Positions 44,445-52,823 of a stretch of DNA of 64,000 nucleotides are shown in pieces. This stretch comes from Pseudomonas inefficax (GTDB taxonomy: Bacteria; Pseudomonadota; Gammaproteobacteria; Pseudomonadales; Pseudomonadaceae), in the NCBI RefSeq assembly GCF_900277125.1, contig NZ_OPYN01000164.1, positions 62,001 through 126,000 on the forward strand, in the 5' to 3' direction. Both the position numbers and the translations under genes were made by a program. How positions within the stretch are numbered: the first letter of the stretch is position 1; each line of letters begins with the position of its first letter. The notes under the pieces were generated by a model. That model did not search any database. It was not told where the DNA came from and saw only the letters and a program-made list of their open reading frames with translations.

Positions 44445-44687
44445 ATGCTAAAAATAGTCCCTGATCCACCCCATACACTCCAAACCCTCGAAGACACCCT
44501 GATCCAAGCCACGGATTACGCGCTATGCGCGGCGACCGTTGTGCATCAGGCAATACTGCTGCAGCCCAAATCGCCCGCGTCGATTCTGATGATGGCCTCG
44601 ATGCATGAGCTGGAGACCCTGCGGGCTTTGCTTGAGTCCGCAATAGTCCAGGTACAGATGCCCACCGAGCCTAGGACCTTGCACTAA
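44445..44687 (+). CDS. Small DUF6124-type protein
   Basis: An 80-residue soluble protein beginning MLKIVPDPPHTLQTLEDTL, then a helical pair region (ATDYALCAATVVHQAI, LMMASMHELETLRALLESA). It resembles the short Pseudomonas proteins grouped as DUF6124, of unknown function. The ATG at 44445 is preferred: the upstream part of the frame runs through the structured RNA region. It precedes a DUF3077 gene by 165 bp with a REP-like pair between. Confidence 0.6.
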   Translation: MLKIVPDPPHTLQTLEDTLIQATDYALCAATVVHQAILLQPKSPASILMMASMHELETLRALLESAIVQVQMPTEPRTLH

Positions 44688-44720
44688 GGCTTCATTGATG
44701 TGTCGCCTGGGCTGCCCCTA

Positions 44721-44810
44721 TCGCCGGCAAGCCGGGCTCCCACATAGATCTGAGCTGCACCACAGATCTCGAGACCTGTGCAGTACCTGTGGGAGCTGGC
44801 TTGCCGGCGA
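44721..44810. repeat. Second-type REP pair (tcgccggcaagcc... / ...ggcttgccggcga)
   Basis: The arms tcgccggcaagccgggctcccaca (44721-44744) and tgtgggagctggcttgccggcga (44788-44810) are near-complementary. They lie in the gap between two small genes and can form a long hairpin. Confidence 0.8.
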
Positions 44811-44852
44811 TGAGGCCAGACCAGGCACTAGAGATTTCGGGGAGATAGAACA

Positions 44853-45122
44853 ATGTCCACAGAAGAAACCAAATTCACCGTCGGCAAAACCACCTTCTAC
44901 CAAGGTGAAAACCAGACCCATCCGCTGTTCCGCATCGAAGCAGGCATCCCCTGCCAGAGCGCCCGCGAACAGGCGTCGGAGCTAATGGGCTACGCACGGG
45001 ATATGACCCTGGACGGCTTGATGGAAGACAAACCCCAGCTGATCTGGGCTTCGCATTACCTCTGCGCTTTGGCCAAGGCGCTGATGGATGATGCCGAGCT
45101 AGGCATGATGAATAATCATTGA
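44853..45122 (+). CDS. DUF3077 domain protein
   Basis: An 89-residue protein. FRIEAGIPCQSAREQASELMGYARDMTLDG and IWASHYLCALAKALMDDAE are the DUF3077 signature found in multiple copies in Pseudomonas. Function unknown. GGGGAGA precedes the ATG. Confidence 0.8.
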   Translation: MSTEETKFTVGKTTFYQGENQTHPLFRIEAGIPCQSAREQASELMGYARDMTLDGLMEDKPQLIWASHYLCALAKALMDDAELGMMNNH

Positions 45123-45172
45123 AGCACGCACGGTTATAGGTCTAAAAAAGCCCTCTGGTAGCAGGCTTGTAT

Positions 45173-45197
45173 TGCGAAAGGGCCGCAAAGCGGCCCC
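45173..45197. repeat. REP-type palindrome (GGGCCGC...GCGGCCC variant)
   Basis: gcgaaagggccgcaaagcggccc, the same class as at 17101-17143. It lies 50 bp after the DUF3077 gene and may terminate it. Confidence 0.6.
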
Positions 45198-45307
45198 AGC
45201 ACCTAATACCACAGCGTAACTCGGTAAATAGTCACTACAGCAGACATCAGGTTTTTAGAGGCGTTCGAAACGCACCCACCATCAAAAATCAAATACGAAT
45301 TGAATTA

Positions 45308-46003
45308 CTAGTATTTTCCGGAGTAGCTACAAACTAGCTGCGCTATGATCGGCCCTTGTACAAAGGCGACTACCGCGCTCAGAAGAACCATCGCTAAGAG
45401 CGTATTCGCTACAGCCCGCATCCATCCGAAATCATGCAACTCTTTTGTAACCCGGACCATATGAAGCGTGAAGAAGAGATATCCTACACCTACCACCGCA
45501 TCTGATACGCGTGTCAGGTGGCTCTTCTGAATGGCCTCCGTGACAGCACTACTGTAATCCAGCGACGCGCAGTTTTGCGCCAAGGCACCGAAGCGCGCGC
45601 CGAGTGCAGGGAGCTCAAACACCTTCAATATCACGATCCAAATCGAGAGATAAAAAAAGGTGTTTATGCTCACCATCACATGCTGTCGCGTCCTGAACAT
45701 AGCAGCTCCGATCCCGAAGCATGCACCATAAATTACTATTAAAATCCAATTTATCGTGGTCATCACTACCGCCATCTCCAGGCTCAGTCTGACTCCAGCT
45801 AACCGCAATGAGGGCAAACCTAGTAGACCAAGTAGTGCGGCGGCAAATAGCCCGAAAAGCCAAGCACGAGGGCAGATGTCAGCCCTGGCTTTCATTCGAT
45901 ACATAAATGTTTTGTTTGAACTTAAAAGTATTCGAACATCTGAGGCAGTGGCGCAAATCAATGGCCACACCCTAAGGAACAAAAACTCTGATATCTTTTC
46001 CAT
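45308..46003 (-). CDS. Multi-pass membrane protein of unknown function (Yip1-like topology)
   Basis: A 231-residue protein with about five TM segments (residues 48-66, 75-100, 108-130, 160-182, 195-222). The fold resembles small Yip1-type membrane proteins but I do not recognise a specific family. No strong ribosome site is obvious. Neighbours do not suggest a role, although it sits at the left edge of the probable defence cluster. Confidence 0.6.
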   Translation of the reverse strand: MEKISEFLFLRVWPLICATASDVRILLSSNKTFMYRMKARADICPRAWLFGLFAAALLGLLGLPSLRLAGVRLSLEMAVVMTTINWILIVIYGACFGIGAAMFRTRQHVMVSINTFFYLSIWIVILKVFELPALGARFGALAQNCASLDYSSAVTEAIQKSHLTRVSDAVVGVGYLFFTLHMVRVTKELHDFGWMRAVANTLLAMVLLSAVVAFVQGPIIAQLVCSYSGKY

Positions 46004-46056
46004 AAGCCCGCAATATTCCCTCTTAGAATTCAGAGCCGAGAATCAGAATGAGGACA

Positions 46057-47199
46057 TTATTGAAAATACTCACGGAAGCTTGCCCTAAAATCCAATGGTT
46101 TTAGGTAAAGCTGACTCGATAGATCGCCTTGCAAGATAAATAGCTTCGGCTCGCCGCCAAGCTGGAAAACTCGATAAAGGTAAAACTGACTCCCTGCTTC
46201 TGCAGAGAACTCCAATTCATTATGACTCACAATAAATGGAGACGAGATCCCTCCATTTGTCGCCTTTACCTCGATATAGCGATGGAGAACATCGCTCTCA
46301 AACGAGAGGATGTCGTAGCCAGCACCATCACCTTGCGTATCCGAGATCCACTCCAGCTTTTGGAACAACTCAGGATACCCCATCTCAGTCAGGCGATGCT
46401 GCTCATAACCAATCACCCAATCCTCGCCCAATCGTCCAAGTTTTCGATTCGCTTCGTCCCGAGCGGCGTAGTCAAGCTTGCGCGGTAGACGTTGTCGATT
46501 ACGTGTCGGTGCGACCAGTTTGCGCCGCTCTTCTATAACCGGAGCATCGACCAGCGCTGCCGAGTAAGACTTCTGTGCCGGAGTCTTGACCTCCTCCAAC
46601 CCATCGACAATCTTGCCCACCTCTGCCGAATGTCGACGCACGTAATCCTGAACAGCCTTCCGCAATAATAATTGGCTGTTGCCGCGCGGTTTGTAGCCTT
46701 GGATAAAAGGCAAGCCCATGCCTGCGAGTACAGCACTGATGTTCTGGTGCTTAAGCTCTACGGACGCTTTGCTTCGCCCTCTCAACTGCTTGCGCAAGAG
46801 TTCGTTGTGCCCGGACTTGTTGAACGCCACGCCATCAGCTTCCAAACGGAGCATTTCGAAATAGTCAGCGACAGTGGCCTGGACCTCATTTTCCGTCCAG
46901 TCCTCCCCGATCCGTATAACTTCAAAACCCAAAGCCTGGAGCAGCGGAACCACGGTCATTTCACCGCCAGAGAAATCCTCGGCCGTAAGCACGCCTTGAT
47001 TAGGAAACTGCTTACCAAAGGCAACACCCACGATCGCCTTCGAGTCGCATGGCTCCCCGGTTCGAGGGTTGCGAACCATGTAGTCTCTGGACTTACCGAA
47101 ACCATAGCGTTTGAGGAACGCCACCCGTCCCAGATGCGAAAACTCATCCATTGCAGCCTGTACGGCGGCGGGGCTTTTCAGGAGGGAAAGCTGGGGCAC
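46057..47199 (-). CDS. DUF3883 nuclease-like protein (ScoMcrA-type N-terminus)
   Basis: A 380-residue protein. The N-terminal half (AMDEFSHLGRVAFLKRYGFG, RDYMVRNPRTGEPCDSKAIVGVAFG) resembles the head domain of ScoMcrA-like restriction enzymes. The C-terminal DUF3883 domain has GYDILSFE (Asp296) and RYIEVKATNG (Glu310-x-Lys312), a PD-(D/E)xK nuclease core, followed by the NELEF and FYLYRVF blocks typical of the domain. Such proteins occur in restriction and phage-defence loci. Divergent from the MazG-like gene with a 258-bp gap. Confidence 0.75.
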   Translation of the reverse strand: MPQLSLLKSPAAVQAAMDEFSHLGRVAFLKRYGFGKSRDYMVRNPRTGEPCDSKAIVGVAFGKQFPNQGVLTAEDFSGGEMTVVPLLQALGFEVIRIGEDWTENEVQATVADYFEMLRLEADGVAFNKSGHNELLRKQLRGRSKASVELKHQNISAVLAGMGLPFIQGYKPRGNSQLLLRKAVQDYVRRHSAEVGKIVDGLEEVKTPAQKSYSAALVDAPVIEERRKLVAPTRNRQRLPRKLDYAARDEANRKLGRLGEDWVIGYEQHRLTEMGYPELFQKLEWISDTQGDGAGYDILSFESDVLHRYIEVKATNGGISSPFIVSHNELEFSAEAGSQFYLYRVFQLGGEPKLFILQGDLSSQLYLKPLDFRASFREYFQ

Positions 47200-47457
47200 T
47201 GGCTAAGCATCCTTGCGGTGATTTTCGTCGCCACTCTCAGCTTTTTCCTACGCAAAATCAAGCCGCACAAGGCCGCACAACCGGCTAACAACGGCGTGTT
47301 TACCTATCACGCGCTAGTCCCATGCCGTCAGACGCACCAGAATATTCCTACGCTCTTTCTCATTTCGTCTGTAGGAAGTATGGTGTCCAGCATCTGCAAC
47401 GAAGGCGAAACGGTGCCTCAAAACAGCACAGTTCGCCCGCCGCCACAGGATGCGCTC

Positions 47458-47838
47458 GTGACAACCCTCACCACTTCAACCCAACTCGTCGATATCACCC
47501 GTCTGGCCCAGGCCCTTGAGCAGTTCGCCAGCGACCGCAACTGGGCTCAGTTCCATTCACCAAAGAACCTAGTCATGGCTCTGAGCGGTGAAGTCGGTGA
47601 GTTAACTGAGGTCTTCCAATGGCTCAGCGAAGACGCCTCCAAGTCCGCAGCCCGCAACCCGGAAACAGCGCAAGCCGTCGAGGATGAGCTCGCCGACGTG
47701 CTGATGTATCTGGTGCGCCTTGCCTCGGTACTGGGCGTGGACCTTGACGCCGCAGCCCAGCGCAAGCTGCGCCTTAACGGCGAAAAGTACCCAGTCGAAA
47801 AAGCCCGCAATACCGCGAAGAAGTACGACCAACTCTGA
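47458..47838 (+). CDS. MazG-like nucleotide pyrophosphohydrolase
   Basis: A 126-residue all-alpha NTP pyrophosphohydrolase. WAQFHSPKNLVMALSGEVGELTEVFQWL and AVEDELADVLMYLVRLASVLGVDL show the ExxE...ExxD metal-binding helices of the MazG superfamily. I use GTG 47458 (AGGA seven bases upstream; typical family length); ATG 47380 would give 152 residues. The frame is open much further upstream but that part is antisense to the DUF3883 gene. Followed after 29 bp by the DUF2075 gene, so probably co-transcribed. Confidence 0.82.
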   Translation: MTTLTTSTQLVDITRLAQALEQFASDRNWAQFHSPKNLVMALSGEVGELTEVFQWLSEDASKSAARNPETAQAVEDELADVLMYLVRLASVLGVDLDAAAQRKLRLNGEKYPVEKARNTAKKYDQL

Positions 47839-47867
47839 TTACCCAGCTTCAGTAAGGAAGAAGGACC

Positions 47868-49778
47868 TTGATCGTTTACGAAGCGACCAAATCGCAGTTC
47901 CTGCACGACAGCGATAACGACGACATCGAAGATGTAATTCTGCAGAGTTTCAAAACTGCGACCGGCAAGCTGGTGGCCGCAGCAGAAATGAATGCCTGGA
48001 AGAACTCCCTTGGCGCCATGGCCAAGGTGCTGCGGGCATCTGATTTGGCCGAGGATATGTGCGTAGCGATCGAATTGCACATACCACAGACCTCAAAGCG
48101 AGTCGATGTAACCCTGACCGGCTTCAATGCCCAGGGCCAGCGCAGCGTTCTGTTGGTTGAACTCAAACAGTGGAGTCAAGCGAAGGTCACCAACAAAGAT
48201 GCGATTGTGCGCACAGCACTTGGCGGCAACGTTCGGGAGACCGTACACCCGTCGTACCAGGCTTGGTCTTACGCCTGCTTGCTAGAGGGCTTCAACGAGG
48301 CCGTTCACTCGGGTGGTATTCAGGTTCAAGCCTGCGCCTATTTACACAACTACGTCCCCGACGGCGTGCTCGATGCTAAGCAGTATGAGGACTACACCAC
48401 CCGCGCCCCGCTATTCATGAAGGGTAAGGATCAGCTGGAACAACTGCGCTCGTTCATCAAACAGCACATCGCCAGTGGTGATAATAGAACTGTGCTGCAT
48501 GAGCTTATGGATAGTCCTATCCGCCCATCCAAGGCATTGGCGGATTCGCTGAAGGGCTTACTGAAGGCCCATCCGGAATTCATTCTGATCGACGATCAGA
48601 AAGAGATCTTCGAAGCAGCCATAGCCGCCGGTACAGCTGCGTCCGCCGAAAAACCAAGGGTGGTAATCATTCAAGGCGGACCGGGCACAGGCAAGACGGT
48701 GGTAGCGCTGAACCTTCTAGTTAAGCTCACCGGACAAGGCCTGAACGGCCGGTACGTATCAAAAAATGCCGCACCGCGAAAAGTGTATGAAAGCAAATTG
48801 GCTGGTTCTATTACTCGAAGCCGCTTTTCCCATCTGTTCGTGGGTTCAGGGGCGTTTGTAGATACCAACGCGAATACCAATGACTTTTTGGTGGTCGATG
48901 AGGCCCACCGCCTCAACGAAAAGAGCGGTCTTTACGGAAACCTCGGCGAAAACCAGATCAAAGAACTGATCAACGCCTCGGCCTGCACCATCTTCTTCAT
49001 CGACGAAGATCAGCGCGTCACCCTGAGTGATATCGGCAGCCGAGATGCGATCCGAGCTTTCGCTGAGGCTAAAGGAGCACAGGTTGAGGAGTACACCCTC
49101 GCCTCCCAGTTCCGTTGCAATGGCTCGGATGGCTACCTGGCCTGGCTGGACGACGTTCTGCAAGTGCGCCCGACTGCCAACCGGCACCTGGACAGTAACC
49201 TTTACGAGTTTAAAGTTTTCGATACCCCCGAAGCACTGCACGCAGCGATCGAAAAGAAGAATGACCATAACAAGGCCCGAGTCGTGGCAGGCTATTGCTG
49301 GCCTTGGACCAGCAAGAAACAGCCTTCTGCCTACGACATCGTCATTGGAGAAAACTACCGTCGTAAATGGAACCTCGACCAAGACGGGAGCCTATGGATC
49401 ATTGCGGAGAAATCCATCGAACAGGTCGGCTGCATTCATACCTGCCAAGGGCTGGAGGTTGACTACATCGGCGTGATCATTGGTCCGGACCTGGTGATAC
49501 GCAATGGTCAAGTGCAGACTTCCCCCAAGATGCGGGATAAGCAGGACCGTTCAATTCGAGGGTACAAAACTCGGATGAAAACAGCACCGGAAAAGACTAG
49601 TGAGTTGGTGGATCTGATCATCAAAAACACCTACCGGACCTTGATGACACGCGGGATGAAGGGTTGCTACATCTACTGCAGTGACGAAGAGACTGCGCAG
49701 TATTTCCGCAAACGGGCGAGTTTGGTCGATCTGAGTACACCTGCCACAACATCTGAACTGGTAGCGTCCGCATTTTGA
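47868..49778 (+). CDS. DUF2075 (Schlafen-group-like) helicase with N-terminal nuclease-like domain
   Basis: A 636-residue protein. N-terminal region: RVDVTLTGF (Asp80) and LLVELKQW (Glu98-x-Lys100) give a PD-(D/E)xK nuclease-like core. The P-loop GGPGTGKT (270-277) and Walker B VVDEAHRL (343-349) begin the DUF2075 ATPase/helicase part, with LASQFRCNGSDGY as a further helicase-type motif and IEQVGCIHTCQGLEVDYIGV near the C-terminus. The start is TTG at 47868 behind AAGGAAGAAGGA. DUF2075 proteins are common in defence islands. Organised as one unit with the MazG-like gene. Confidence 0.85.
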   Translation: MIVYEATKSQFLHDSDNDDIEDVILQSFKTATGKLVAAAEMNAWKNSLGAMAKVLRASDLAEDMCVAIELHIPQTSKRVDVTLTGFNAQGQRSVLLVELKQWSQAKVTNKDAIVRTALGGNVRETVHPSYQAWSYACLLEGFNEAVHSGGIQVQACAYLHNYVPDGVLDAKQYEDYTTRAPLFMKGKDQLEQLRSFIKQHIASGDNRTVLHELMDSPIRPSKALADSLKGLLKAHPEFILIDDQKEIFEAAIAAGTAASAEKPRVVIIQGGPGTGKTVVALNLLVKLTGQGLNGRYVSKNAAPRKVYESKLAGSITRSRFSHLFVGSGAFVDTNANTNDFLVVDEAHRLNEKSGLYGNLGENQIKELINASACTIFFIDEDQRVTLSDIGSRDAIRAFAEAKGAQVEEYTLASQFRCNGSDGYLAWLDDVLQVRPTANRHLDSNLYEFKVFDTPEALHAAIEKKNDHNKARVVAGYCWPWTSKKQPSAYDIVIGENYRRKWNLDQDGSLWIIAEKSIEQVGCIHTCQGLEVDYIGVIIGPDLVIRNGQVQTSPKMRDKQDRSIRGYKTRMKTAPEKTSELVDLIIKNTYRTLMTRGMKGCYIYCSDEETAQYFRKRASLVDLSTPATTSELVASAF

Positions 49779-49790
49779 GTGAATAGGGGG

Positions 49791-49818
49791 GCTGGTTTGA
49801 GGTGCCTCTCAAGCCAGC
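49791..49818 (+). terminator. Hairpin after the DUF2075 gene
   Basis: gctggtttgag (49791-49801) and ctcaagccagc (49808-49818) form an 11-bp stem with one G-U and a 6-nt loop, 13 nt after the stop. No T-run follows; termination is likely but not certain. Confidence 0.45.
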
Positions 49819-50898
49819 ATCAAGAGCCAGAATCGTGAGAAACGGCCGCTTAATATACGAGCGGCTGCCTCCTCACTCTTAAGTCAAACCCAATTTCAAC
49901 AAAGCAGCGGTTCCCGCTGACCACGCAGATTACGTGCCAGCATTCCCAATGCCCATCTGAAAAGCTAATGAGGTACCGGAAATTGCTTAGTGAACGGCTT
50001 GTTAGCCTGTATCCAGAATTGTCTCGTCATGCCTAGAAGCTGCTGCAAATGCTGGCAGGTTGAGCGGTCGGGAAAATTGGCATGAGCATGGACATTCATG
50101 ACTTCGCATCAAAAAATAAAGTACTGAACATTTTTAATTGAGGTTAGAGTCGGTAGGACTTGTACGAGCGCCACACATGAAATCCTCTTGTACTAGCCCC
50201 GCCCTACTCTGGCCGCCAAATACAAAATCGAACGGGTTTTCGCGTCGGAATGGCTCGACATAGGCACTGTACGAAAAGTAACATCATAGACACCGCCTTC
50301 AGCAAGTCAGCGTAACTATTGCAACGAAGATTTCCGCCAGTTTGAATAGCACGCACCGTGACAGCAATGCTCCATTAGTCAACCAAATAGCCGTTCGACG
50401 GGGTCAACTTCCAATACTTGGTCGGTCAACCAAGCCGCAAACCGAATTTTGGTTCATGCTTCCTGTCGCGCAGCGGAATCGCCAGCTGCCGCACCAGAAA
50501 TCTCGTATCGCTTAGACAATGACAAAATCCTTTATCTAAAAAGATAACTCTACGGTAAATCAGGCCTTCCAGAGGCGGCATACTTCAAAAGTTTTCCTAC
50601 GGCTCCTAGGCGTGAATTAACAAGGCAAGGCAAACCAAATCCGTCACAAAGCAATCAAAATCCACCAAAACCCTGCGACCGAAAAGCCACCGTTTGAATA
50701 GAAAACCTACAGTAGCACTCCATATGGATGGCTGCGATTTCACTCGAGCACTTGTTCTTCCTCGCTGGAAGCCAGATAATGGCAATGAGACACTATCGTG
50801 TAACCCCAAACATACACAGTACCTGCAAAATCGGCCGACAGAATAGCATAGCTCTGCTGTATGACCACCTTACGAATTAAAATACCAGTGAGACAAGA
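49819..50898. other. AT-rich stretch without a recognisable gene
   Basis: About 1.1 kb with low GC and only short random-looking frames (the longest, 67 codons on the minus strand at 50606-50809, has no family or ribosome site). No palindrome arrays or tRNA were seen. It may hold the promoter of the following two-gene unit, relics, or an RNA gene I cannot recognise. Confidence 0.4.
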
Positions 50899-51720
50899 AT
50901 GTCCGTAAATTTTGAATTAATTATTGACACACCTGCCTTCGAAGTCGACATGAAGTCCGGCCTAACTACACTACAAGGCATTTCAGATGCGACCCGCACT
51001 ATTGCAGAAACCCTACTTACTGAGAAAGTGCCCGAACGCCTAACATCTAAAAGCAACGTAAGAACTCTATTAAAGAAAAATTTCAAAGGATCATATGGAC
51101 AGATCTTCAGCTTAGAAATGCATGATGAAGAAGCAAAAAAGAAGTTTAGAAAAATCGGTGGCCCTGCATTTTCCGAGCTGATGAATTATTTCTTAATGGA
51201 GTCTCTTTATCTTGAGCCCGATGACCTTTCGGAGAAGGCTCAACAGCAGTTGGATTCGCTGGGCGATACCGCAGAGCATCTAACTGCACAGCTACGCCAA
51301 TCAATTATGATAAACATCCACGACATCGCAAGAAAATTCGGCCACAACATCCAACTTAACTTCAGAAAAAACTCCACCGAAAAAATAGAAATCGCAAAAT
51401 TTAACGAAGACACATCATCCGCACTAGAAGCAGAAACCGATAAAAAGCCGATCTTTATTGAAGCCAGCATTAGACGACTTAATGCCAACACTGGCAATGG
51501 AAGACTTCAATTAAGGGATGGAGACAATACGATTCCTTTTGGGTTCTCTATGATCTACCAATACGTCCAACTCCCAACAAAAAGAAAGTTTTCAACCAAT
51601 TTGCATCACAACAACGGCATACCGGAAGAGGATTGGACCTACCTTACCCTTGAAGTACTTCCAGTCCGCATACATGGAGACCGCATCATTAAGTACATTG
51701 TAAAAGGCATTTATGAATAG
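50899..51720 (+). CDS. Uncharacterised protein coupled to an AbiC-like gene
   Basis: A 273-residue soluble protein. The C-terminal third has a beta-rich motif (IRRLNANTGNGRLQLRDGDN followed by TIPFGF). The N-terminal part shows a helix-rich block (LQGISDATRTIAETLL) and a GSYGQIFSLEM stretch. It shares this order of elements with the 320-residue protein at 52824-53786, so both may belong to one family. The last 8 nt overlap the start of the AbiC-like gene, so they are translationally coupled. Function unknown; defence role by context. Confidence 0.6.
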   Translation: MSVNFELIIDTPAFEVDMKSGLTTLQGISDATRTIAETLLTEKVPERLTSKSNVRTLLKKNFKGSYGQIFSLEMHDEEAKKKFRKIGGPAFSELMNYFLMESLYLEPDDLSEKAQQQLDSLGDTAEHLTAQLRQSIMINIHDIARKFGHNIQLNFRKNSTEKIEIAKFNEDTSSALEAETDKKPIFIEASIRRLNANTGNGRLQLRDGDNTIPFGFSMIYQYVQLPTKRKFSTNLHHNNGIPEEDWTYLTLEVLPVRIHGDRIIKYIVKGIYE

Positions 51721-52447
51721 ATACTTATGGGTTGCGAGCTTTTTAGCCGCAGTAGTATGTGGATCTTACATTTTCAAATTTGGACTCGCCGAGCATTATT
51801 CTATATCGGACAATCCTGAACAGTGGGGCCAGCTCGGGGACTACATAGGAGGATTATTAAACCCTTCTTTAAGCTTTATATCTATTGTCTTGCTCATAAA
51901 ATCACTAACAATTCAGAATCAGGCCAATAGTGATATCAGACGCGAGATTGAAAACACTCGTAAGACAGAAAAACTTCGATCCTTTGAATCACAACTTTTT
52001 CACATGGTAAACTCACTAAGAGAATCATTTGATAAATTCAGAATAAAAAGCGAAGATCCTGAAAATATAATAGATGAACATGCTTCAGGTGCGGTGATCT
52101 GGATAGAAACAAAAATCGAAAACATGAGAGAAACGTCTAGGGAAAACACCGAAATTGTCGAATTTTTAAATGAAACCGATTCTAGTGATCAAGTTTTTGG
52201 GCTGTGTCGAATGTTTTACCATATGGTGAAGCTAGTATCGGAAAAATTAAGTGACTCGAATGGCTTTTCCAGAGAAGACAGGAACAGTCATTACCTCACC
52301 ATAATTAACTTTACCGACTTCGCTCTTTTGCGGTTGATAATGATGACAATCCAGTTCCAGGATTATGAATCATGCAAATATATTAGAAATAATAGCGAAT
52401 TCTATGAAGCAATCTCTGAAATGGGGATGTCATACGATATGTACTAA
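51713..52447 (+). CDS. Putative phage abortive-infection protein (AbiC-like)
   Basis: A 244-residue protein with an N-terminal TM (residues 5-24), the block WGQLGDYIGGLLNPSLSFIS leading into a second hydrophobic segment, then a charged helical domain (EIENTRKTEKLRSFESQLFHM). This matches the putative AbiC family of membrane-anchored abortive-infection proteins. Its ATG lies inside the last codons of the preceding gene. GC content is low, consistent with transfer. Mechanism unknown. Confidence 0.72.
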   Translation: MNRYLWVASFLAAVVCGSYIFKFGLAEHYSISDNPEQWGQLGDYIGGLLNPSLSFISIVLLIKSLTIQNQANSDIRREIENTRKTEKLRSFESQLFHMVNSLRESFDKFRIKSEDPENIIDEHASGAVIWIETKIENMRETSRENTEIVEFLNETDSSDQVFGLCRMFYHMVKLVSEKLSDSNGFSREDRNSHYLTIINFTDFALLRLIMMTIQFQDYESCKYIRNNSEFYEAISEMGMSYDMY

Positions 52448-52467
52448 CAAAGTCAGCTAAAATCGTA

Positions 52468-52485
52468 GCGGAGAAATCTCTCCGC
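52468..52485 (+). terminator. Hairpin after the AbiC-like gene
   Basis: gcggaga-aatc-tctccgc, a 7-bp GC-rich stem 21 nt after the stop; no T-run. The rest of the 376-bp convergent gap to 52823 shows no gene. Confidence 0.35.
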
Positions 52486-52823
52486 CATCCCATTCCAATG
52501 CTAACGCAACTCATTAATCCGGGGGTATAGATATACTCTATCAGCAGTCAGCACCAATTTGATATAGCATCACCCGATAACTGTCCTTTCAGTTGCCAAG
52601 TGTGCAAAGGGACATATAGCCTTGCTCCTAGCGTTCGCATAGATGAATTTTATCTCCCTTACCGTAGTATCAAACGTAACAGCCAAGAAAAATCCACCCA
52701 CAAACTAAAATCTTCAGAAAACCAACGCAACAACGCCCCCCCGAAGAGATATGCTCGACAACCGGAGGCTCATAGATAGGCTTGAAGCTCATCTCCCGCA
52801 TAAACAAAATAATACTCAACGAG

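Noticed and set aside
50606..50809. 67-codon minus frame in the AT-rich gap
   Set aside because: No ribosome site, family or neighbour logic; expected by chance in 1.1 kb.
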